From: Pseudomonadota bacterium
GTDB taxonomy: Bacteria > Pseudomonadota > Gammaproteobacteria > Burkholderiales > Burkholderiaceae_D
DNA length: 7,133 nt
Assembly (NCBI GenBank): GCA_018241865.1
Contig: JAFECY010000260.1
Location: 1 to 7,133, forward strand
Direction of reading: 5' to 3'
Below, piece after piece: positions 1-6,600 of this stretch. The notes below the pieces were generated by a model. It saw only the letters and a program-made list of their open reading frames with translations. It had not been told where the DNA came from and did no database searches. Every line of letters starts with the position of its first letter. The first letter of the stretch is position 1. The position numbers and the translations under genes were made by a program.

Positions 1-27
1 CGCGATGTGATGTTCATCGCCAAATAA
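1..27 (+). CDS. 3' end of an unidentified upstream gene (partial)
   Basis: Reading from base 1 in frame 1 gives the residues RDVMFIAK followed by a TAA stop at 25-27. Only eight codons are inside the window, so no family can be named. The stop lies 18 bases before the folB ATG, a spacing that would fit a shared operon. That the gene is real is an inference from position and from the clean stop just before folB; the frame could also be open by chance over such a short stretch. Confidence 0.45.
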   Translation, partial: RDVMFIAK

Positions 28-45
28 ATACTCTCGGATTCCATC

Positions 46-444
46 ATGCTCGCCACTCTGTTCCACCCCAGCCTTACCGATTGCCGTCGGCTGTTTCTGC
101 GCAATTACGAAGTGCTCATCAACATCGGCGTACACGAGTTCGAGAAAAAAGGCGAACAGCGCGTACTGATTAACGTCGATCTATTCATCCCGCTGGCGCT
201 CTCGACACCGAAGGACGATCACCTAGATGAAGTCGTCGATTACGATTTCATCCGCAGCAGCATCGCCAAGCGCATGGCCGAAGGCCATATCCATTTGCAA
301 GAAACCCTGTGCGACGATGTTGCGCGCGCCATGCTGGCGCACCCGAAAGTGCGCGCAGTGCGCGTCTCGACCGAAAAGCCGGATGTCTATCCCGACTGCG
401 ACGCAGTCGGCGTCGAAGTCTTCCACGTGAAGGAACAGGCATGA
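46..444 (+). CDS. folB: Dihydroneopterin aldolase FolB
   Basis: This 132-residue protein matches FolB, the cytosolic folate-pathway enzyme that cleaves 7,8-dihydroneopterin to 6-hydroxymethyl-7,8-dihydropterin and glycolaldehyde. Family landmarks visible are [16 protein letters not shown] (residues 25-40, with Glu31 at the position of the conserved active-site glutamate), VDYDFIR (64-70, with the conserved tyrosine Tyr66), [10 protein letters not shown] (84-93, substrate-binding glutamate Glu86) and VSTEKPDVY (107-115, with the expected catalytic lysine Lys111). It is slightly longer than the usual length of about 120 because of an N-terminal extension of about 14 residues before the core [10 protein letters not shown]. 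The ATG at 46 was chosen because it is the first in frame and gives the whole core; the only upstream ribosome-binding hint is a weak GGA at 36-38. The stop overlaps the ttcA start. Assignment rests on motif recognition. Confidence 0.93.
   Translation: MLATLFHPSLTDCRRLFLRNYEVLINIGVHEFEKKGEQRVLINVDLFIPLALSTPKDDHLDEVVDYDFIRSSIAKRMAEGHIHLQETLCDDVARAMLAHPKVRAVRVSTEKPDVYPDCDAVGVEVFHVKEQA
430..444 (+). promoter_or_regulatory. Ribosome binding site and ATGA stop-start overlap of folB/ttcA
   Basis: The sequence AAGGA at 430-434 sits six bases before the ATG at 441-443, and that ATG overlaps the folB TGA at 442-444. This decides the ttcA start: the same frame is open further upstream to an ATG at 309, but those residues lie over folB, are arginine-rich and do not resemble TtcA. 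The arrangement is typical of translational coupling, so TtcA synthesis probably depends partly on ribosomes finishing folB (inference). Confidence 0.8.
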
Positions 445-1376
445 GCGCGGCCATGATCGATCAGGCGGCGGACGCCAGCGTCAGCATCAAGAAATCGGAA
501 AAGATCGCCTACGAAAACAACAAGCTGCACAAGCGCCTGTGCCGGCTGGTGGGCCAGGCCATCGGCGACTTCAACATGATCGAGGAAGGCGACAAGGTGA
601 TGGTCTGCCTGTCCGGCGGCAAGGATAGCTATGCCCTGCTTGATATCCTGCTGACCTTGCGCGAACGCGCGCCGATTCATTTCGACATCATCGCCGTCAA
701 CCTCGACCAGAAGCAGCCCAACTTTCCCGAGCACGTGCTGCCGGCATACCTGACCAAACTCGGCGTGCCCTTCCACATCGAAAACCAGGATACCTACAGC
801 ATCGTCAAGCGCGTCATCCCGGAAGGCAAGACCACTTGCTCGCTCTGCTCGCGGCTGCGGCGCGGCATCCTGTACCGCGTGGCCGATGAACTGGGCGCGA
901 CCAAGATCGCGCTTGGCCATCATCGCGACGATATCCTCGAAACCTTTTTCCTCAACATGTTCTTCGGCGGGAAGCTGAAAGGCATGCCGGCCAAGCTGCA
1001 ATCCGACGATGGCAAGCACATCGTGATCCGGCCGCTGGCTTACGTGAAGGAAGAAGACACCACGCGCTATGCCGCGGTGAAGCAATTCCCGATCATCCCG
1101 TGCGACTTGTGCGGCAGCCAGGAAAACCTGCAGCGCAAGCAGATCAAGGGCATGCTGCGCGAGTGGGACAAGAAGCATCCGGGCCGGGTCGATAATGCTT
1201 TTGCCGCGCTGTCCACCGTCGTTCCTTCTCATCTGATGGATAGTGGGTTGTTCAACTTCGCCGATCTGGCGGTCGATGGCGTGGCGAATCCGAATGGCGA
1301 TATCGCTTTCGATGAAGATCCGTGTTCGACGCCGAGCGTTATGCCGGGGATTATTTCGCTGCGCGAAGCGGATTGA
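441..1376 (+). CDS. ttcA: tRNA 2-thiocytidine(32) synthetase TtcA
   Basis: The 311-residue product matches TtcA, a cytosolic ATP- and iron-sulfur-dependent enzyme that thiolates cytidine 32 in the anticodon loop of certain tRNAs; IscS is the usual sulfur source. The PP-loop ATPase signature SGGKDS is at residues 58-63. The two cysteine pairs typical of the family are present: TTCSLCSR with Cys133 and Cys136, and PCDLCGSQ with Cys221 and Cys224. From the family, the first pair plus one cysteine of the second would hold the [4Fe-4S] cluster. GHHRDD at 159-164 is another conserved block. The length is normal and no frameshift is seen. The C-terminal tail after about residue 275 is less conserved in character. 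The gene is coupled to folB by a four-base overlap; the functional link between folate and tRNA thiolation is not obvious and may only reflect shared transcription. Confidence 0.96.
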   Translation: MSAAMIDQAADASVSIKKSEKIAYENNKLHKRLCRLVGQAIGDFNMIEEGDKVMVCLSGGKDSYALLDILLTLRERAPIHFDIIAVNLDQKQPNFPEHVLPAYLTKLGVPFHIENQDTYSIVKRVIPEGKTTCSLCSRLRRGILYRVADELGATKIALGHHRDDILETFFLNMFFGGKLKGMPAKLQSDDGKHIVIRPLAYVKEEDTTRYAAVKQFPIIPCDLCGSQENLQRKQIKGMLREWDKKHPGRVDNAFAALSTVVPSHLMDSGLFNFADLAVDGVANPNGDIAFDEDPCSTPSVMPGIISLREAD

Positions 1377-1433
1377 GCGGCACGGATCGCTGACGGCGGT
1401 CAACGCATGCAGGGCAATGGTGCAAGAAGTGCA

Positions 1434-1442
1434 TGCTAGAAT
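1434..1442 (+). promoter_or_regulatory. Candidate extended -10 promoter for glmU
   Basis: TGC followed by TAGAAT (1437-1442) fits an extended -10 element (TGn-TATAAT, five of six hexamer matches). No good -35 hexamer lies 16-18 bases upstream, which extended -10 promoters can tolerate. Transcription would begin near 1449 and pass through the whole palindromic element before reaching glmU. The motif also lies at the right arm of a spaced inverted repeat (GCATGCA at 1405-1411, TGCATGC at 1430-1436). This is a motif match only; glmU could instead be read through from ttcA. Confidence 0.45.
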
Positions 1443-1498
1443 TTTTGCTTTGAATTTTTAACCACGGCGCACACGGCGCGCACGGCGAAAAAACCACC

Positions 1499-1519
1499 CC
1501 CTCCCTTTCAAGGGGAGGG
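1499..1519. repeat. Left internal hairpin of the composite palindrome
   Basis: A near-perfect palindrome with 10-base arms around a single central C: CCCTCCCTTT pairs with AAGGGGAGGG, with one T-G wobble. It is followed by a G-rich run (1512-1536) containing several blocks of three or four Gs. Confidence 0.8.
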
Positions 1520-1571
1520 CTGGGGTGGGGATGGGGTAAATCGCAGCGCGCACAACCCATCCCCATCCCTA

Positions 1572-1592
1572 CCTTCCCCTTGAAGGGGAAGG
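1572..1592. repeat. Right internal hairpin of the composite palindrome
   Basis: A perfect palindrome of two 10-base arms (CCTTCCCCTT and AAGGGGAAGG) around a central G. It mirrors the left internal hairpin about the centre of the element near 1546, which shows that the two belong to one symmetrical unit. Confidence 0.85.
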
Positions 1593-1662
1593 AGCTTCCA
1601 AGGTTTTTCGCCGTGAGCGCCGTGTGCGTCGTGGTTAAACCCTACCGTCTCATCACAAACAC

Positions 1663-3021
1663 ATGAACATCGTCATCCTCGCAGCCGGCATGGGCAAACG
1701 CATGCAATCATCCCTGCCGAAAGTCTTGCATCCGCTGGCCGGCAAGCCGCTGCTGTCGCACGTGGTCGATACCGCGCGCAGCCTGAAACCCACTTCGCTG
1801 TGCGTGGTCTATGGCCACGGCGGCGAAGTCGTGCCGCAACAACTGGCGGCTGACGACCTCGCCTTCGCCAAGCAGGAACCACAGCTCGGCACCGGCCACG
1901 CCGTCATGCAGGCCGCCGCGCACCTGAAGGATGGCGTGCCGACGCTAGTGCTGTACGGCGACGTGCCGCTGACCTCGGCAGCAAGTCTGCAACGCCTGAT
2001 CGACAGCGCTGGCAATGACAAGCTGGCGATCCTGACGGTGGAACTGGATGACCCGACCGGCTACGGCCGCATCGTCCGCAATGGCGGCGAGATCGTGAAG
2101 ATCGTCGAACAGAAAGATGCCAGCGAAGCCGAGCGCGCGATCCGCGAAGTCAACAGCGGCATCCTGGTCGCGCCGACCGCGCACCTGAAGCGCTGGCTGA
2201 CCACGCTATCGAACGACAACGCGCAAGGTGAGTACTACCTGACCGACATCGTCGCCCGCGCCGTCGCCGAGGGCGTGCCGGTCAAGTCGGCGCAGCCGGC
2301 TGCCGTGTGGGAAACCCTCGGCGTCAACAGCAAGGTGCAACTGGCCGAACTGGAACGCATCCACCAGCGCAATGTCGCCAACGCCCTGCTCGAACGCGGC
2401 GTGACCCTGGCCGATCCGGCCCGCATCGACGTGCGCGGTTCGCTCACCTGCGGACGCGACGTGACGATCGATGTCAATTGCGTGTTCGAGGGTACGGTGG
2501 AAGTGGAAGAAGGCGCCAGCATCGGCGCCAACTGCGTGATCAGGAATGCGAAGATCGGCCGCGGCGCGCAAATCAAACCCTTTTGCCATATCGAGGAAGC
2601 AAGCGTCGGCGCCGCATCGCAGATCGGCCCGTATGCACGGCTGCGCCCCGGCACCGAACTCGGCGATGACGTCCACATCGGCAATTTCGTCGAAGTGAAA
2701 AACAGCCAAATCGCCGCCCACAGCAAGGCCAACCATCTAGCCTACGTCGGCGACGCCACGGTCGGCGCGCGCGTCAACATCGGCGCCGGCACCATCACCT
2801 GCAACTACGACGGCGCCAACAAGTTCCGCACCGTGATCGAGGATGATGTTTTCATCGGCAGCGACTCGCAACTGGTGGCGCCGGTGCGCGTCGGCAAGGG
2901 CGCGACGCTGGGGGCCGGCACCACGCTGACCAAGGATGCGCCGGAAGGCAAGCTGACGGTATCGCGCGCGAAGCAGATGGCGATTGAAGGTTGGCAGCGA
3001 CCGGTGAAGCAGAAGAAATAA
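1663..3021 (+). CDS. glmU: Bifunctional UDP-N-acetylglucosamine diphosphorylase / glucosamine-1-phosphate N-acetyltransferase GlmU
   Basis: The 452-residue protein is full-length GlmU, the cytosolic enzyme that acetylates glucosamine-1-phosphate and then uridylates it to UDP-GlcNAc, precursor of peptidoglycan and LPS. The N-terminal pyrophosphorylase domain (about 1-225) shows LAAGMGKRM (6-14), Lys20, GTGHA (77-81), YGDVPL (98-103, metal-binding Asp100), Glu149, Asn164 and Asn222. The C-terminal left-handed beta-helix (about 245-440) shows hexapeptide repeats such as IGANCVI and the acetyltransferase residues Arg328, Lys346, His358 (expected catalytic base in [10 protein letters not shown]), Tyr361, Asn381, Tyr382 and Lys387. 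All expected key residues are present at a constant five-residue offset from my recollection of E. coli numbering. The start is fixed by the [10 protein letters not shown]-terminus. No Shine-Dalgarno sequence is visible in the 20 bases before the ATG, and the palindromic repeat ends 23 bases upstream. The partner gene glmS is not next to it here. Confidence 0.97.
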   Translation: MNIVILAAGMGKRMQSSLPKVLHPLAGKPLLSHVVDTARSLKPTSLCVVYGHGGEVVPQQLAADDLAFAKQEPQLGTGHAVMQAAAHLKDGVPTLVLYGDVPLTSAASLQRLIDSAGNDKLAILTVELDDPTGYGRIVRNGGEIVKIVEQKDASEAERAIREVNSGILVAPTAHLKRWLTTLSNDNAQGEYYLTDIVARAVAEGVPVKSAQPAAVWETLGVNSKVQLAELERIHQRNVANALLERGVTLADPARIDVRGSLTCGRDVTIDVNCVFEGTVEVEEGASIGANCVIRNAKIGRGAQIKPFCHIEEASVGAASQIGPYARLRPGTELGDDVHIGNFVEVKNSQIAAHSKANHLAYVGDATVGARVNIGAGTITCNYDGANKFRTVIEDDVFIGSDSQLVAPVRVGKGATLGAGTTLTKDAPEGKLTVSRAKQMAIEGWQRPVKQKK

Positions 3022-3079
3022 AAGTATTCCTTTACGAATATCTACACAGACATCAATCAATTTCTAATTTGATTTTCAT

Positions 3080-3097
3080 GCCAAAAATAATTTTGGC
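3080..3097. repeat. Small AT-rich inverted repeat downstream of glmU
   Basis: GCCAAAA (3080-3086) and TTTTGGC (3091-3097) form a perfect 7-base stem with a four-base loop. It lies 58 bases after the glmU stop and 32 bases before the next start codon. No T-run follows on either strand, so a terminator role is doubtful; an operator upstream of the small gene is equally possible. The surrounding 3022-3129 gap is very AT-rich (about one third GC around 3061-3120) and shows nothing else I can support. Confidence 0.35.
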
Positions 3098-3129
3098 GAT
3101 TACCACCTCAGAGATTCACTGAAAGAAAA

Positions 3130-3531
3130 ATGAAGAAAATATCCTACATCCTAATTGGTATGTATATCGCTTTCGGTTACTCGAATGCTCACGCGGCGGA
3201 TGATGCAAAAGATAAAAATCTTACTTGCGCCGCCTACTACCAAACCCTATCAATTTTCGCGCCAGAGTTAGTCAATGATTTGACGAGCGATCAGGCAGTC
3301 AAAGCAACTTTTGCATTCCGAAAACAGGTTGATGGGGCGATGTACGTCATGACGTCCAATGACGAGTTCATTAAACGATGGCGAGAATTAGACGGTGAAA
3401 TTCCGAGACCCGCCACATCTGAAGGCATCAGCAAGTTCCGGGCGAAATACGACAGCACATGCAGGCCTTTGCTTCGGAATGCTTGGTGCGATGCATACAA
3501 AGAGCACTCCAAGAGCGCGTGCCCCAACTAA
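3130..3531 (+). CDS. Hypothetical small exported protein with four cysteines
   Basis: I do not recognise this 133-residue protein. It begins with a clear signal peptide: MKK, a hydrophobic core (about residues 5-16) and a probable signal peptidase I site AHA|AD after residue 22, leaving a mature protein of about 111 residues bound for the periplasm or outside. The mature part has four cysteines (33, 111, 120, 131), which could form two disulfides. It is rich in charged residues and looks helical. There is no lipobox and no further membrane segment. The ATG at 3130 gives the signal peptide directly; the ribosome site is weak (GAAAGA at 3121-3126). By hand count the gene is about 48% GC, against roughly 60-65% in a sampled part of glmU, which suggests it was acquired or is under little codon selection. 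It stands alone, downstream of glmU in the same direction and convergent with the DUF748 gene. An intact frame plus signal peptide supports a real gene. Confidence 0.72.
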   Translation: MKKISYILIGMYIAFGYSNAHAADDAKDKNLTCAAYYQTLSIFAPELVNDLTSDQAVKATFAFRKQVDGAMYVMTSNDEFIKRWRELDGEIPRPATSEGISKFRAKYDSTCRPLLRNAWCDAYKEHSKSACPN

Positions 3532-3626
3532 TTTCACAAACGAACGCATCAAGAACGTTGCCTGACACGCTCCACAACGCAACAGCCGCCTCAACTCTGC
3601 CGCGATAAAAGCTGCCACGCCCAAGA

Positions 3627-6600
3627 TTATTTCAACGAAAAATCCACCCGGCTCGGTGATTTCTTGCCCTTGTCATCCTTGCCTTCGGCCGCCGGCTTGG
3701 CGGCGAGGATGAACACGCGTTCGCCCGGCACCTGACCGTTTTTCAGCAACCAGTCCTTGACCGCTTGCGCGCGCGCATTGCCGAGCGCGGTCAGGTCGTC
3801 GTCGCTGGCGGTGGTGTTGGCGATCATCAGCTTTTCCATTTCTTCCACCGGCAAATCTTTTTGCATGCCGATCAGGTTGCGCGGCTTGGGGAAGGATTCG
3901 GCCTTGTACACTTTTGCCAGCAGCGCCGGATACTCCTCCGGCTTGACGGTGACGCCTTCGGCGGGGACGGACTCGCCGCGCGCGATGATTTCCTTGATCT
4001 TGAGGGCGCGCACCTTGCGGTTGATGGCGGCGCGCTTGTAGCCTTCGCGTTCGGCTTCGCCACCGCTGCGGCCGGTGATTTCGAGCTTGATGGCGGGACG
4101 CTCGGTCAAGGCCTTGGCCAGCGATTTGAGCTTGGCTTCGCCGGCCGGCGGGACGACGGCGCTCCCCGGCGCGAATTCCAGATACGATAATTCCTCGCCG
4201 CCGCCGAACAGCGAGCCGAGCAGCGTGAACGGCGCGGTGGCGGCCTTGGCGATGAGATTGACGATCACCTTGACGATGATGCCGCCCATCGAGAATTGCG
4301 GATCGTCGAGCGAGCCGGAGATCGGCAGGTTGATGTCGATGACGCCGTTGCGGTCGCGCAGCAAAGCCACCGCCAGATGCACCGGCAGGTTGGCGGCGCC
4401 GGGGCTATCGACCTTGTCGCCGAAGGTGAGCTGGTCGAGGATCAAACGGTTTTGCGCGGTCAGCTTGCGGTCCGCGATTTGATAGGCGACATCGAAAGAG
4501 AGCTTGCCCTTTTCGATGCCGTAACCGATGTAGCGACCGGAGTACGGCGAGAGCGGCGCCAGTTCCATGTCGCGCACCTTGGCTTGAATGTCGAGCGCAA
4601 GATCGCCCTTGAGCGGGTTGATGTTGCCGGCGACCGACAGCGGCGCGCTGTTGACCTGGCCGCGCAGATCGACAGTGGCGCTGCTGGCGGGGTCGGACGA
4701 CAAGCCTTGCACCACGCCGCCCAGGTCCATCAGATTGGCCGTGTAATTGGGCTTGATGAAATTATCGGTGAAGCGCACCTTGCCGCCTTGCAGGGTGAGC
4801 TTGCGGATTTTGATCGGCGGCATTTTGACTGGCGCGGCGGCAGCGCTGGCAGAGGCAGCAGCCGGCGTCGATGTTGCCGTGGGTTCGACGGACATGGGAT
4901 CGCCGCCGGCTTCGGGCGTGGCGTTTGCCGCAGCATTCGATGCGGCGGCCGAAGTGGCAACTGATGTGGCAACTGAAGTGGCGGCAGGATCAGCATTGGT
5001 TGCCGATGCATTGGATGTCGATGCATCGACCGGCCTGTCGGTCAGGCTCTTGCGTTCGCCGGGATGCGCGCGGGCGATGTCTTGCAAATTGATGCGGCCG
5101 CTGGGGTCGATGATGACGCGGGCGAAGAAATCGGCCAACGCAATCTGGTCCACTGCCAGTGAAAAAGGTTCGAGCTTGACATCGACGCCGCCGAAGTAAA
5201 GCGACTTCCAGCGCAGGAAATCGTTGCTGCTCAATTTATCCACCGTCGCCAAATCACCGAGCGTGACATCGCCCTTGAAGCCGCCCGTCAGCACGCCATC
5301 CTTGCGCTGGTCGAGTTGCAGCGCGCCCTTGCCGGACAAACTGGCACGCGTGAACAGCAAGTTGATTTTGTCGGTGACGTAAGGTTGCAGCGGCAGAATA
5401 TCGACCGCTTTCAAATCGAGATTGAGATCGGTATGCAGCGGCGCGAGACCGAGCGCGCCGTTCACCGCCAATTGGCCGCTCTGATTGACTGCTGCCTTCA
5501 ATTCCAACTTGCCGCGCGCATCCGGCGCGGTGGACAGGCCGGTCATCGTCAGACTGATCGGCGACAACTGCGTCACTGCCGGGCGCGGCAGGCTGCGGTC
5601 TTCCAGCTTCGCGCTCCAGTTTTGCAGGGCGATCTTGCCGACGCTGACGGTGTAGCCGGCTTCGGATGCGGTCGTTGCCGGCTTGCTCTCGACGACGGCC
5701 GGTGTAGCGACGGTGACCCCGGTCGGCTTGTCGTGTCGCACCTGGAAATTGCCGCTGGCGGAAACGACTTCGTCGATGTTGACGGTTTTCTTGCTCATGT
5801 CGAGCGCGATCTTGCGCAGACCGAGATCGAATTTCTCCACGCCGGCGCTCATCGGCTTGTTTGGCTGCTCGTCGCCATAACGCAGCGTGGCATTGTGGAT
5901 GTCGAATTCGCCCAGCTCTAGTTGCGGTATGGCGGATGGCGGGTGCTCGGCTGTTTTATTTGTTGCTTTATTTGTTCCGTTAGCTGCTGCTTCCTTTTCC
6001 ACTTTCGTTTCGCGTCGCGCACCCGCTACACCGGCAGCGGTCGATGTCGGCAAGAGTCGCAGCAAACTCAACTGCCCCTTGCTGTCGCGCGTCGCGTCCA
6101 GCTCCAGGCCGTTCAGCGCCAGTTGCGCCACGTCGATGCGCTTGCCGAGCACGTTGGTGCGGTCCAAACGCAGCGACAGTTCCGGCAACTTGAGCACCGA
6201 CTTGCCATTGAGCTCGGTGAGCTGTAACGATTTGATCGTGCTGGTGCCGCTCAACAACAGCGCCGCCGCGCCTTCTTTCGGCTGCTGGAAGCTGGCGCGC
6301 ATGTGCACGTCGAGCCGCGCGCTCGGCACCTTGAAGCTCGGTTGGAATGGCAGGTATTCCAGATAGCGCGGCAAATCCAATCCGTCCAGATTCAGTTCGA
6401 CCATCGCCTCTTTCGGTTCGGCGTAAGGCAGCACCTTGCCTTTGAGCAGCAATGGCGTGCCGTTGAATGTCGCGCTCAACATCGGCTCGACGAACACTTC
6501 AACTTTGGATGGCAGCGAAGAAACGAAAGGCACGCCGAGCTTGAGGTCGGCGACGGTGTGGGTGGTTTTCTCGGGCAGGTCCTCGAACACGATGCGACCG

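Larger units (their letters stand above)
1457..1639. repeat. Composite long palindromic repeat between ttcA and glmU
   Basis: The outer arms 1457-1495 and 1602-1639 are inverted copies of each other, with two mismatches and one extra A in the left arm; both end in TTTAACCAC (seen as GTGGTTAAA on the right). Inside lies a second, perfect 10-base inverted pair, 1526-1535 against 1556-1565, around a 20-base centre. Between outer and inner arms each side carries its own G/C-rich hairpin, and these two hairpins are themselves inverted copies matching at 18 of 21 bases. The left arm also contains three 9-base tandem units sharing CACGGCG (1461-1487). The whole could fold as a cross with four stems. 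No reading frame of note, no transposase and no evident target-site duplication is present. It resembles dispersed noncoding palindromic elements in proteobacterial intergenic regions, but I cannot name the family. No T-run follows the stem on either strand, so it is not a classic intrinsic terminator. Confidence 0.85.

Noticed and set aside
309..440. A longer ttcA start at 309
   Set aside because: The extra 44 residues overlap folB in another frame and are arginine-rich without family resemblance, whereas the ATG at 441 has a good ribosome site and the usual N-terminus.
387..1403. 338-codon open frame on the minus strand across ttcA
   Set aside because: It lies antisense to a gene with complete TtcA motifs, has no recognisable domain, and its length is explained by GC-rich third positions of the real gene.
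1351..1566. 71-codon minus-strand open frame over the ttcA end and the palindrome
   Set aside because: Much of it is translation of the repeat arms and G/C-rich hairpins; no conserved-looking protein sequence.
1457..1639. The composite palindrome as a CRISPR array or intrinsic terminator
   Set aside because: The repeats are inverted and nested rather than direct and evenly spaced, and no T-run follows the stem on either strand.
2206..2736. Overlapping minus-strand open frames of 165-176 codons inside glmU
   Set aside because: They are antisense shadows of the GlmU beta-helix repeats; the repetitive hexapeptide coding keeps the opposite frames open. No domain or start context supports them.
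3554..3583. Short inverted repeat (CGTTG/CAACG) between the convergent genes as a terminator
   Set aside because: Only five paired bases with a 14-base loop and no T-run on either strand, so it is not distinguishable from chance.
4296..4964. 222-codon plus-strand open frame inside the DUF748 gene
   Set aside because: It is antisense to a continuous 1156-codon gene with family motifs, and its composition (Arg, Gln, Val, Asp heavy) is typical of a shadow frame.
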